Assembly: GCA_003212395.1 (NCBI GenBank)
Contig: QCPU01000011.1
Location: forward strand, 1 to 37,758
Length of the DNA: 37,758 nt
From: Prochlorococcus sp. AG-442-B03
GTDB taxonomy: Bacteria; Cyanobacteriota; Cyanobacteriia; PCC-6307; Cyanobiaceae
Direction: 5' to 3'
Position numbers and translations under genes: made by a program. Below the pieces are notes generated by a model. It was given only the letters and a program-made list of their open reading frames with translations. It was not told where the DNA came from and ran no database searches. Shown here one piece after another: positions 19,969 to 28,993 of the stretch; the first letter of the stretch is position 1, and every line of letters begins with the position of its first letter.

Positions 19969-19997
19969 AAATGTAACTCAATTTATAAACTACATTT
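19969..19997. promoter_or_regulatory. Candidate dyad element between menF and menA
   Basis: AAATGTA at 19969-19975 and its exact reverse complement TACATTT at 19991-19997 flank a 15-base AT-rich spacer. The element lies inside the 101-base region shared by the divergent menF and menA promoters. It could be an operator for coordinated control of phylloquinone genes. In sequence this AT-rich, a 7-base dyad may arise by chance. The spacing does not fit NtcA (GTA-N8-TAC). Confidence 0.25.
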
Positions 19998-20029
19998 AAT
20001 AATTATCTAATTTTGTGTGTTAATTAAAA

Positions 20030-20947
20030 ATGGACGAAGATAAAAAAAAATTATGGAAACAAGCAATAAAATGGCCTCTTTATTCTGTTGCCATACTTCC
20101 GGTTTTAATAACAGGGGCTTATTTACTCAATCAATATGAAAAGGTAAAAATTTATAATTTAATTGCATTTACTTTAGCTGCAATTTTGATATTACTTTGG
20201 GAAAATCTAACTAATGATTTATTCGACGCAGAAACAGGAATCGATGAATTTAAATTCCATTCAATTGTAAATCTTGTAAAAAATAAAAAAATAATTTCAT
20301 TTATTGCATATACATCTTTAGTTGTTGGTTTATTAATAATTTCAATTCTTTCAATATCAACAAGTATAAACATTTTGATTTTGGTGGCAGCTTGCTGCTT
20401 CTTAGGATATTTATATCAAGGACCTCCTTTTAGATTTGGCTATCAAGGTTTAGGAGAACCATTATGCTGGCTTGCATTTGGACCATTTGCTTACTCTGCA
20501 GTCTTAATTGCGTTAAATCCATCTAATGTTTACTTCGAAGATATTCCCTGGAAAGTTTCTTTATTGCTTGGTTCAGGACCTGCCTTGGCGACAACTCTTG
20601 TATTATTTTGTTCTCATTTTCATCAAATTTCCGAAGATAAAAAGCATGGAAAAAATTCACCTTTAGTTCGCTTAGGTGCAAAAAAAGGTTATCAATTTGT
20701 GCCTTGGATAATTTTTACAATATATATTTTTCAACTTTTCACTATAGTTACTGGATTTATTCCAGTTTTTTGTATCCTTTATTTAATTAGTTTTCCTCAA
20801 GCGATAAGACTTATAAATTTATTAAGATCTTCATATGAAAAACCTTCAGCAATAAAAAATAGCAAATTCATCGCAATAAAATTTCAAACTCTTAATGGAG
20901 TTGGTTTAATCACAGGATTAATATTTAATCACTTGCTTAATAAATGA
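20030..20947 (+). CDS. menA: 1,4-dihydroxy-2-naphthoate phytyltransferase
   Basis: This UbiA-family membrane prenyltransferase attaches the phytyl chain to dihydroxynaphthoate in phylloquinone synthesis. It has 305 residues and about eight or nine hydrophobic segments. The first Asp-rich motif is NDLFDAETGID (62-72). The second loop motif is HFHQISEDKKHGKNS, near residues 196-210. In cyanobacteria the product is the A1 acceptor of photosystem I. The stop overlaps the menC start in ATGA, which implies coupled translation. Confidence 0.94.
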   Translation: MDEDKKKLWKQAIKWPLYSVAILPVLITGAYLLNQYEKVKIYNLIAFTLAAILILLWENLTNDLFDAETGIDEFKFHSIVNLVKNKKIISFIAYTSLVVGLLIISILSISTSINILILVAACCFLGYLYQGPPFRFGYQGLGEPLCWLAFGPFAYSAVLIALNPSNVYFEDIPWKVSLLLGSGPALATTLVLFCSHFHQISEDKKHGKNSPLVRLGAKKGYQFVPWIIFTIYIFQLFTIVTGFIPVFCILYLISFPQAIRLINLLRSSYEKPSAIKNSKFIAIKFQTLNGVGLITGLIFNHLLNK

Positions 20948-21909
20948 ACTTAATATTTCAAAAAAAACCTTATAGCTTTAACTTATCCAACAAAGTAGAA
21001 AATTCTAAAACTACTTACCTTACAAAATCGGGTTGGATAATTAAATTAACAAGTAATAATAAAAAAATTGGGTTTGGAGAAGTTTCACCGCTTCATAAAG
21101 AAGACTTAAAAAAGTGTGCGAAACAACTAGATATGATCCCTGAGTATGTAGAAATATTTAATTTATCTGAGCAAATAAATATTTTTCATCCATGCATACA
21201 ATCTGCAATAAATTCTGCATTAGCTGAGATAGATGGAAAAATAATTTTTAAAGAAAACTATTACTTTGATGAAATTGATAAAACAGCCATACTGTTAAAT
21301 CCTGAAAATGTAATTTCAGATCTAAATAAAATTAAAAAAAGACAATCTAATATTGGAAAATCAGTAACCATAAAATGGAAAGTAGCATTAAAAAATAACA
21401 ATGAGGAAGAAGCAAGTTTAGAGGAAATTTTAAATCAAATAGGCAATAATATTAAGTTAAGAATAGATGCTAATGGTTCTTGGAGAAGAGAAATAGCTCA
21501 TAGATGGGCTGATATTTTGAAGGATAACAAAAATATAGATTGGTTAGAACAACCTCTCTGTGTTGATGATATTGATGGACTGACAGAACTCAACAAAAAA
21601 ATACCTATAGCCTTAGACGAATCACTTTTAAAATTTCCAACTTTGATTGATGAGTGGAAAGGTTGGCAAATTCGAAGGCCTTCTCAAGAAAATAATCCAG
21701 TTAAGCTTTTAAGAGAATTAGAAAATAAAAAAGCTTTAATATCTATAAGTACCTCATTTGAAACTGGTATTGGGAAGAGATGGCTTTATCATTTATCTTC
21801 TCTACAATTACAAGGACCAACTCCAAAGGTTCCAGGTTTAGCAATGAATAAATTCCCTAATTCGTTTCTATTTTTAAATGAAGCAAACAAGATATGGGAT
21901 CTACTATGA
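20944..21909 (+). CDS. menC: o-Succinylbenzoate synthase
   Basis: This enolase-superfamily dehydratase makes o-succinylbenzoate from SHCHC. The 321 residues carry the superfamily active site: Lys144-x-Lys146 (KWK), Asp175 in RIDANGSW, Glu202 in WLEQPL and Asp225 in ALDES. The second catalytic lysine is not obvious to me: the region after Asp225 reads KFPTLIDEWKGWQIRRPS, with candidates at its lysines. Sequence divergence from E. coli MenC is typical for cyanobacteria. It is linked by ATGA overlaps to menA before it and menE after it. Confidence 0.9.
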   Translation: MNLIFQKKPYSFNLSNKVENSKTTYLTKSGWIIKLTSNNKKIGFGEVSPLHKEDLKKCAKQLDMIPEYVEIFNLSEQINIFHPCIQSAINSALAEIDGKIIFKENYYFDEIDKTAILLNPENVISDLNKIKKRQSNIGKSVTIKWKVALKNNNEEEASLEEILNQIGNNIKLRIDANGSWRREIAHRWADILKDNKNIDWLEQPLCVDDIDGLTELNKKIPIALDESLLKFPTLIDEWKGWQIRRPSQENNPVKLLRELENKKALISISTSFETGIGKRWLYHLSSLQLQGPTPKVPGLAMNKFPNSFLFLNEANKIWDLL

Positions 21910-23108
21910 AAAATAAAATTTTTACTATTGAAGTTGAAAATAACGAAACTCGATCTGTAGAGAAAATTATTGAAAAAATTAAAGAGAATAAAATTATTTA
22001 TGTAAAAAACAAATTTCATGAAGATAAAGATGATTTAGATGCAATTACTGAAAATGGGCCAGGAATTATCTTAAACAGTAGTGGGAGTTCTGGAAAACCG
22101 AGAAAATGTTTTCACCATTTAGATAATCTTAAATTATCTGCAGCTACATCAGGTAAATGGCTAATCGAGCAAGGATTTGAGTTACAAAAATGCTTAATTC
22201 TAAATACTTTACCCCTGAACCATATAAGTGGATTAATGCCAATTTTTAGAAGTCAAACTTGGGGATGTGCTTGTATTAATATTTCTCCGAATTTTATAAA
22301 AAAAACCCGAGAACTTTTACTTTTTACAATTAAATCTAAAAAAAACAAAAAACACTTGATTACGTCATTAGTGCCTACTCAATTACAAAGACTTTTAGCT
22401 CAAAAAGATGGAATTAGTTGGCTTAAAATTTTTGATCTAATTTGGGTAGGTGGCGCTTCAATTTCAGGCGAAACTGCAGAACAATGTATACAAGAAAAAA
22501 TAAATTTAGCACCTTGTTACGGCTCAACTGAAACAGCAGCAATGGTTACGAGTTTAAAACCAAAAGAATTTTTTATGGGTTTTAAAAATGTTGGAGAAGT
22601 ACTTTCTGATACAAAAATAAGAATTAACGCACAAGGATTAATCGAGATAAATTCAGCCAGAATTGGAATTGAAATATTAGACACTTTAAAAACTGGAAAT
22701 TTCAAAAATAAAAATGGTTGGTGGCAAACCGGAGATTTAGGTGAAATTAATCAAATCAATAATTCTTTATATTTAAACTTTCTTGGAAGAAGTGATAACG
22801 CATTTAATTCAGGAGGAGAAATCGTTTTTCCAGAATTAATTCAATCTAGATTAAATGATTTCATTATGAAAGAAAATATCCCAATTAATAAATTCAATAT
22901 TTCAAAAGTATCTAATAAATTATGGGGAAATAAAATTAATGTAATTGTTGAATTTAGAGAACTTACAAATAAAAAAAATATTGAAATTTCTTTAAATCTA
23001 TTAAAAAAATTTTCTCAGAGTTGGCCTAAACATGAAAAGCCTGAAAAGTGGATTGTTAAAAACAAAAATACCAGTAAAGAAAAAATAAACTATAAATTTA
23101 ACAAATAA
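21906..23108 (+). CDS. menE: o-Succinylbenzoate-CoA ligase
   Basis: This ANL-superfamily adenylating enzyme activates o-succinylbenzoate with ATP and CoA. Visible motifs are the P-loop NSSGSSGKPRK (about residues 56-66), YGSTETAAM, TGDLGE and GRSDNAFNSGGE. The C-terminal lysine region reads SKEKINYKF. At about 400 residues it is short for the superfamily, as MenE proteins are. I chose ATG 21906 over ATG 21894, four codons earlier, because 21906 forms an ATGA overlap with menC exactly like the menA-menC junction. The stop lies three bases from the converging thioesterase gene. Confidence 0.9.
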   Translation: MKNKIFTIEVENNETRSVEKIIEKIKENKIIYVKNKFHEDKDDLDAITENGPGIILNSSGSSGKPRKCFHHLDNLKLSAATSGKWLIEQGFELQKCLILNTLPLNHISGLMPIFRSQTWGCACINISPNFIKKTRELLLFTIKSKKNKKHLITSLVPTQLQRLLAQKDGISWLKIFDLIWVGGASISGETAEQCIQEKINLAPCYGSTETAAMVTSLKPKEFFMGFKNVGEVLSDTKIRINAQGLIEINSARIGIEILDTLKTGNFKNKNGWWQTGDLGEINQINNSLYLNFLGRSDNAFNSGGEIVFPELIQSRLNDFIMKENIPINKFNISKVSNKLWGNKINVIVEFRELTNKKNIEISLNLLKKFSQSWPKHEKPEKWIVKNKNTSKEKINYKFNK

Positions 23109-23111
23109 TAA

Positions 23112-23564
<453 letters not shown>

Positions 23565-23573
23565 TTAAATAAC

Positions 23574-24761
23574 TTATCTATCAACAGATCCCATAATGAC
23601 GTCTATTGAGCCAAGGATTGCCATAATATCGGCGATTTTGGCACCTTTAAGAATATGAGGTAATATTTGCAGATTATTTAAATCAGCTGCTCTTATTTTA
23701 AATCTCCATGGGGTAACTTCATTATTTCCTTGAATAAATACACCTATTTCTCCTTTTCCGGACTCTAATCTTGTATACAATTCTCCGTTAGGAATTTTAA
23801 AAGTTGGAGCAACCTTCTTAGCTACATATTGATAGTCAATACCAAATATTTCACTCTTCTTATCTTCAGTCGCCATTCTTTGGGCTTCTAAATTTTCTGT
23901 TGGACCTCCTGGAATCATTTTGCAGGCTTGGCGAATGATGCTTAGTGATTGTCTCATCTCTTCAACTCTTACTCGATATCTTGCATAACAATCTCCTTCT
24001 TTTTCAGAAGCAATCTGCCAATCAAAATCGTCATAACATTCATAACTATCAACTTTCCTTAAATCCCAGGAAACTCCAGAAGCTCTAAGCATTGGCCCAG
24101 ACAAAGACCAATTAATTGCCTGGTCTCTTTGTATTGTTCCGAGGCCTTCAATTCTTTTTCTAAAAATTGGATTATTTGTGATTAATTTTTCGTATTCATC
24201 TATCTTAGGACCGAACCAATCACAAAAGTCTATACATTTTTCTAACCATCCGTATGGAAGATCACATGCGACACCACCTATCCTAAAGAAATTATTATTT
24301 ATTAGTCTTTGTCCAGTAGCAGCTTCCCAAAGATCATAAATCATTTCTCTTTCTCTAAAAATATAGAAAAATGGAGTTTGAGCTCCTACGTCTGCTAAAA
24401 AAGGACCAAGCCATAAAAGATGATTAGCAATACGATTAAGTTCCAACATTAAAACTCTGATGTAACTTGCTCTTTTAGGGACTGGAATATTAGCTAATCT
24501 TTCAGGGGCATTTACTACAATAGCTTCATAAAACATTCCTGCTGCATAATCCATTCTGCTTACATAAGGGACATACATTACATTTGTCCTATTTTCAGCT
24601 ATCTTTTCCATTCCCCTATGTAAATATCCAATTACTGGCTCACAATCAATGACATTCTCACCATCAAGGGTTACAACTAACCTTAAAACCCCATGCATTG
24701 AAGGGTGGTGAGGGCCAAAATTGACCACCATTGGTTCTGTTCTAGTCTCTAGCTGAGCCAT
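23574..24761 (-). CDS. ndhH: NAD(P)H-quinone oxidoreductase subunit H (NDH-1)
   Basis: This 49-kDa-type subunit of the peripheral arm of the thylakoid NDH-1 complex supports cyclic electron flow and respiration. The 395 residues contain [15 protein letters not shown] at 14-28, [14 protein letters not shown], the [12 protein letters not shown] segment and the C-terminal [32 protein letters not shown] pattern, with Asp at the penultimate position. Like other complex I homologues of this lineage it lacks the NiFe cysteine ligands of hydrogenases. As in other cyanobacteria it is separated from the ndhA-I-G-E cluster. Only 38 bases separate its start from divergent rsmH. Confidence 0.97.
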
Positions 24762-24799
24762 TCGAAATTTAACTTCTAAATAAATCTTAGTCGAAAGTT

Positions 24800-25702
24800 A
24801 TGCAAACTGACCTATCTGATTCATCTTTTTTCAACCATAAATCAGTTATGACGGATGAGATTATGGCCTCACTAGAACATTACCCATTAATACACAACGA
24901 TAAACTTAAAGGAATAGACGCAACTCTTGGCGGAGGCGGGCACTCTTATCATTTATTGAGAAAATATTCCGATTTAAATATAATTGGACTTGATCAAGAT
25001 CCATTCGCGAGAAAATCAGCATTAAAAAAACTTTATGAATTTAAAAATAGGATTGATATAAGGGCTTCAAATTTTGCGGATTTTGTACCAAAAGAAAAAG
25101 TTTCTTTTGTAATTGCAGATCTTGGAGTAAATAGTAACCAAATTGATGATCCTAAAAGAGGATTTAGCTTCCAAAAAGATGGTCCACTTGATATGCGCAT
25201 GAATCCTTGTCTTGAGGTTGATGCAGAGAAATTAATTGAGGCTTTAAATGAAAAAGATCTAGCAAACCTAATTTATAAATATGGAGATGAGAGATTATCA
25301 AGAAAGATTGCTAGGAAAATAAAAATGGATTTGAAGGAAAATGGGAAATATTCTGGGACAAAAGAGTTAGCATATTCTATTGCGGGCTGTTTCCCACCAA
25401 AACAAAGATATAAAAAAATACACCCAGCAACAAGAACATTTCAAGCACTAAGAATTGCCGTTAATAAAGAAATTGACGTATTAGAAAAATTTTTGCAAGT
25501 TGTTCCTGAATGGCTTTTGCCAGGCGGAATTATTTCTATTATTAGTTTTCATTCCCTGGAGGATAGGTTAGTTAAAAGTTCTTTTAAAAATGATCAAAGA
25601 CTAAAAAACCTAACAAAAAAGCCAATAACTCCCTCCGTGCAAGAAGTCGAACTAAATAAAAGAGCTAGAAGTGGCAAATTAAGAATTGCTCAATTAAATT
25701 AA
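24800..25702 (+). CDS. rsmH: 16S rRNA (cytosine-1402-N4)-methyltransferase
   Basis: RsmH (MraW) methylates N4 of C1402 in the 16S rRNA decoding region. The 300-residue protein has the N-terminal HKSVMTDEI (13-21) and the SAM-binding loop DATLGGGGHS (40-49). The D-region motifs are NFADF and ADLGVNSNQIDDPKRGFSF. ATRTFQALRIAVNKE and SFHSLEDRLVK lie in the C-terminal half. All signature motifs are intact. It is not beside a division/cell-wall (dcw) cluster here, as is usual for picocyanobacteria. Confidence 0.96.
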   Translation: MQTDLSDSSFFNHKSVMTDEIMASLEHYPLIHNDKLKGIDATLGGGGHSYHLLRKYSDLNIIGLDQDPFARKSALKKLYEFKNRIDIRASNFADFVPKEKVSFVIADLGVNSNQIDDPKRGFSFQKDGPLDMRMNPCLEVDAEKLIEALNEKDLANLIYKYGDERLSRKIARKIKMDLKENGKYSGTKELAYSIAGCFPPKQRYKKIHPATRTFQALRIAVNKEIDVLEKFLQVVPEWLLPGGIISIISFHSLEDRLVKSSFKNDQRLKNLTKKPITPSVQEVELNKRARSGKLRIAQLN

Positions 25703-25716
25703 AGAGCCAATAATTT

Positions 25717-26862
25717 CTAACGTAATGATTGAATCGTATTTGTAAGAATATGAATTGCTTGTTTTATATCATTTGAATTAGTGCTTAATCCAATACTTAA
25801 CCTTATTGAAGATTCTGCTTCTCTAAAAGATCTACCTAAGGCTAGTAAAACATGAGATGGTTCACCATTACTGCATGCAGATCCACTAGAACAAATTATT
25901 TTAGATTTTAAAAGTTTATGAAACTTTGCTCCGTTTAAATCCAATACAGTCAAGTTTAAATTATGAGGTAATCTTTTTTCTATGGAGCCATTAATTAATA
26001 AACCAGAATTATTTTCTAACAAACCCTCTAAAAGATTATTTCTGTACAAACTTAATTTCTCAGCATTATTTTTTTGATTAAAAACTGCTATCTCTATTGC
26101 TTTAGTAAAGCCAACTACCAAAGGAAGAGGTAATGTACCAGACCTGAAACCATATTCCTGACCTCCTCCAAAAATTAAAGGCTCAAGATTAATTTCTTCA
26201 TCAATCAAGAGGAGTCCTATCCCTTTAGGACCATATATTTTATGAGAACTCATAGTAATCATATTTACATCTGATAAAAGATTTTCTAACTCGATATAAC
26301 CTAAACATTGTGCGAAATCAGAGTGAAAAACTATTCCTCTCGATTTACATATCTTTGAAATATTCTCTACAGGCTGAATAACTCCTATTTCGTTATTTGC
26401 CAACATGACACTAACCAGAAATGTATCTTCTCTTATGTTCTTCTTAAACTGTTCTTCTGAAATTAAGCCATCTTTCTCAGGATTAATTTCTGTAACCATA
26501 AATCCCTCTTTTTTTAGTTGGTTTATGGGCTCCAAAACAGCTTTATGTTCCGTTTTTAAGGTAATAATATGTCCATAATTTTTTGTTTTTTTATAGTAAT
26601 TTCTAGCAAAACCTATTAAGGCTAAGTTATTAGATTCTGTTGCCCCACTTGTAAAAATAACTTTTTTATTCTTAAGAAATAAATTTTGTTCTATTTTTTC
26701 TCTTGAGGCTTCCAATATAGCTCTTGCTTTAATCCCCGCCAAATTAGATTTGCCTGCAGGGTTAGAAAATATTTCACTCCAAAAAGGTTTCATAGAATCA
26801 ACAACATCTTTAGAGCAAGGAGTTGAGGATTGGTAGTCTAGTAGTATGGGAGTTGATAGCAT
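25717..26862 (-). CDS. Cysteine desulfurase, NifS/IscS group
   Basis: This PLP enzyme takes sulfur from cysteine for Fe-S clusters and thiolated tRNA. The 381 residues show TSGATESNNLA (71-81), TEHKAVL (104-110), the PLP lysine Lys208 in SSHKIYGPKG and the mobile catalytic loop CSSGSACSNGEPSH with Cys330. The SSGSAC pattern places it in group I (NifS/IscS), not SufS. Whether it is the main desulfurase cannot be decided here, because no iscU or suf gene is adjacent. It is divergent from the response regulator across 58 bases. Confidence 0.92.
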   Translation of the reverse strand: MLSTPILLDYQSSTPCSKDVVDSMKPFWSEIFSNPAGKSNLAGIKARAILEASREKIEQNLFLKNKKVIFTSGATESNNLALIGFARNYYKKTKNYGHIITLKTEHKAVLEPINQLKKEGFMVTEINPEKDGLISEEQFKKNIREDTFLVSVMLANNEIGVIQPVENISKICKSRGIVFHSDFAQCLGYIELENLLSDVNMITMSSHKIYGPKGIGLLLIDEEINLEPLIFGGGQEYGFRSGTLPLPLVVGFTKAIEIAVFNQKNNAEKLSLYRNNLLEGLLENNSGLLINGSIEKRLPHNLNLTVLDLNGAKFHKLLKSKIICSSGSACSNGEPSHVLLALGRSFREAESSIRLSIGLSTNSNDIKQAIHILTNTIQSLR

Positions 26863-26888
26863 TGTATTTAGTATATAAAATTCTCTTT

Positions 26889-26900
26889 ATTACTAGTAAT
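26889..26900. promoter_or_regulatory. 12-bp perfect palindrome in desulfurase/regulator promoter region
   Basis: ATTACTAGTAAT reads the same on both strands and lies in the 58-base region between the divergent cysteine desulfurase and response regulator genes, about 20 bases before the regulator start. This is a plausible dimer-binding operator, perhaps autoregulatory for the regulator. No second copy was noticed in the window. Confidence 0.3.
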
Positions 26901-26920
26901 CAAATTCAAGAATTTAAAAA

Positions 26921-27649
26921 ATGAATGAAATTAATCAAATAAATAATGAGACAGTAAGAAAATCAAAAATTTTATTAGTTGATGATGAACCCGGTTTAAG
27001 GACAGCTGTTAAAACATTTCTAGAAGATGAGGGCTTTGAAATATTTATTGCAGTTGATGGAGAAGACGGTTGGGAAAAAGCTAAAACAATTTTTCCTGAT
27101 TTGATAATTAGCGACGTTATGATGCCCCGAGCTAATGGTTATGCTTTATTAGAAAAAATTAGAGAAGATGAAAAATTGGGAGGAACTCCAGTTATTTTTT
27201 TAACAGCAAAAGGTATGACTTTAGATAGAACAGAAGGTTATCTTGCAGGAGTTGATGATTATATTTCCAAACCTTTTGACCCCGATGAACTAGCTGCTAG
27301 AGTCAAAAATGTAATCAATAGACAAGAACGTTTACTAAAAGAAGCAGCACGATTTGCAGATATTGATGTAAGCAAAATGGCGAAGCAAATTACTGAAATA
27401 AAATCTATGCTCACAGACCAAAATCCAACTAATTCAGAAAATAAAATAAATATTCCTAGTTTTACTCCAAGAGAAGAAAGTGTACTTCAACTAGTAGCAG
27501 AAGGCCTGATGAATAAAGAAATTGCAAGAAAGCTTGAAACGTCTATTAGAAATGTTGAAAAATATGTAAGTAGACTTTTTATCAAGACAGGAACATCTAG
27601 CAGAACCGAATTAGTTCGTTATGCACTTGAAAATCATTTAGTAAAATAA
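26921..27649 (+). CDS. Two-component response regulator, NarL/LuxR type (Rre1/Ycf29-like)
   Basis: A receiver domain (about 15-135) has the acidic pair Asp21-Asp22, phosphorylation site Asp65 in IISDVMMPR, and Lys117 in SKPF. It is followed by a linker and a LuxR-type helix-turn-helix (about 180-240: FTPREESVLQLVAEGLMNKEIARKLE is its core region in two parts). The receiver type and 242-residue length resemble cyanobacterial Rre1 and plastid Ycf29. Rre1 works with Hik2 or Hik34 in stress responses in Synechocystis; that role is inferred here. No histidine kinase gene is adjacent, so it is an orphan regulator. The stop is four bases from the end of converging chlM. Confidence 0.88.
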   Translation: MNEINQINNETVRKSKILLVDDEPGLRTAVKTFLEDEGFEIFIAVDGEDGWEKAKTIFPDLIISDVMMPRANGYALLEKIREDEKLGGTPVIFLTAKGMTLDRTEGYLAGVDDYISKPFDPDELAARVKNVINRQERLLKEAARFADIDVSKMAKQITEIKSMLTDQNPTNSENKINIPSFTPREESVLQLVAEGLMNKEIARKLETSIRNVEKYVSRLFIKTGTSSRTELVRYALENHLVK

Positions 27650-27653
27650 ATGA

Positions 27654-28352
27654 TTAATTTTTTTCGAATTCAATAAGTTTTGAAAAATAAAAAGGGGCTT
27701 GATTTAATTTTGTTTTAACAACGTTAAATCCTCTTTCTTTCGCAGCATTAATAATTCCCTTTTCTTTTAATGTATAAGCTCTTGTTGTTTTACTTGGCCC
27801 AGGAAATAATTTACCTATATTTTTTAGAACAGCAAGAACTGGCGTATAAGGAGCGAAGCTAACGATTAGTTTTTCTTTGCTTAAATCGCATAGATGCTGG
27901 ACCATTTCTTCTGCAACCGGTTGAGGATAATGAATAAATACATCCAAACAGACTACAACATCAAATAATCCTTTTAATTGTTCTAGATCACAGACTTCAT
28001 ATTTGATTTTACCTTTGTTGAAACCTAATTCTTTTATGCGTTTCTTTGTTTCTTTAATCATTTCAGAAGAAATATCACTGACCTGCAATTCTTCTATACC
28101 AAGTCTTAGTAAAGGAATGGATAGACTTCCTACACCACATCCTGCATCACAATAACTTTTTTTTGTAAGTTCAGGATAATTTTTAATATATGAAACTACA
28201 TCATCTACAGTCTTTTGATGTCCTTTTCTAATATTTTTCTGAACTGTATTAATTTCATCAGATTTGCTATAAATTTTGTTCCATCTTTCAAAGCCAGTGC
28301 CATTAAAATACTCTCTAACTTCACCTTTTTCGATAATCTTATTTGACGTCAT
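27654..28352 (-). CDS. chlM: Magnesium-protoporphyrin IX O-methyltransferase
   Basis: ChlM transfers a methyl group from SAM to the 13-propionate of Mg-protoporphyrin IX, an early step of the chlorophyll branch. The 232 residues begin with VREYFNGTGFERWNKIYS, a hallmark of the ChlM/BchM family. The SAM loop is YCDAGCGVGS (67-76), followed by VVCLDVFIHYP and the C-terminal ARGxxV-like AKERGFNVV. No other chlorophyll gene is near. It is divergent from purE across 89 bases that contain a GC-rich inverted repeat. Confidence 0.96.
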   Translation of the reverse strand: MTSNKIIEKGEVREYFNGTGFERWNKIYSKSDEINTVQKNIRKGHQKTVDDVVSYIKNYPELTKKSYCDAGCGVGSLSIPLLRLGIEELQVSDISSEMIKETKKRIKELGFNKGKIKYEVCDLEQLKGLFDVVVCLDVFIHYPQPVAEEMVQHLCDLSKEKLIVSFAPYTPVLAVLKNIGKLFPGPSKTTRAYTLKEKGIINAAKERGFNVVKTKLNQAPFYFSKLIEFEKN

Positions 28353-28391
28353 AATATCCTATGGAAATTTATTCTTTTTATACTAACCAAC

Positions 28392-28415
28392 TGGCGCCAA
28401 ATTAATTGCGCGCCA
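28392..28415. promoter_or_regulatory. GC-rich inverted repeat between chlM and purE
   Basis: TGGCGC at 28392-28397 and GCGCCA at 28410-28415 are exact reverse complements around a 12-base spacer. The left arm is also part of the 8-base palindrome TGGCGCCA (28392-28399). GC-only hexamer cores are rare in this AT-rich sequence, and this one sits mid-way in a divergent promoter region. An operator for chlM, purE or both is the simplest reading; a small hairpin is the alternative. Confidence 0.4.
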
Positions 28416-28441
28416 TTATAGGAAAGAATTGATTTGTTATT

Positions 28442-28978
28442 TTGTCAGAATTGAATTCTAAAGATATTTATAAAATTGCTGTCGTAATGGGTAGTGATTC
28501 AGATCTAAAAACTTTAAAACCTGCCATTGACGTTTTAAAAGAATTTGGAATAAAAACTGAAGTTTGTATACTTTCTGCCCATCGAACACCTATTGAAATG
28601 ATGGAATATGCAAAAAATGCAGAATCAGAAAACATAAAAGTAATAATTGCTGGTGCTGGCGGTGCTGCTCATCTTCCAGGAATGCTGGCATCCATAACTT
28701 GCATCCCTATAATTGGAGTACCAGTAGAGAGTAAAACACTAAAAGGTATTGACTCTCTTTTATCAATCGTTCAGATGCCCGCCGGTATACCAGTAGCAAC
28801 AGTTGCAATTAATGGGGGTCAGAATGCTGGATTATTGGCAATAGAGATGATCAGTTTATTTGATAAATCCATAAAGAAAAATTTAAAAGAATTCAGAGAA
28901 AATCTTCATAAACAGGTAAGAACTAAAAATAGTAAGTTATCAGACATTGGAGCTGACAATTATCTTCAAAAAAAATGA
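28442..28978 (+). CDS. purE: N5-carboxyaminoimidazole ribonucleotide mutase
   Basis: Class I PurE moves the carboxyl group of N5-CAIR to carbon 4, giving CAIR in purine synthesis. The 178 residues carry VMGSDSDLKTLKPA (about 15-28), SAHRTPIEMMEYA (about 45-57), IAGAGGAAHLPGMLA and GVPVESKTLKGIDSLLSIVQMP, all conserved active-site segments. The start is TTG at 28442, which leaves a normal-length N-terminus. A 25-residue polar tail after the core is longer than in E. coli PurE. It converges on cysC with 15 bases between stops. Confidence 0.95.
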   Translation: MSELNSKDIYKIAVVMGSDSDLKTLKPAIDVLKEFGIKTEVCILSAHRTPIEMMEYAKNAESENIKVIIAGAGGAAHLPGMLASITCIPIIGVPVESKTLKGIDSLLSIVQMPAGIPVATVAINGGQNAGLLAIEMISLFDKSIKKNLKEFRENLHKQVRTKNSKLSDIGADNYLQKK

Positions 28979-28993
28979 ACTAATATTTTTCTA

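Noticed and set aside
21894..21896. ATG four codons upstream as the menE start
   Set aside because: Possible, but ATG 21906 forms the same ATGA junction as menA-menC. The difference is only four residues.
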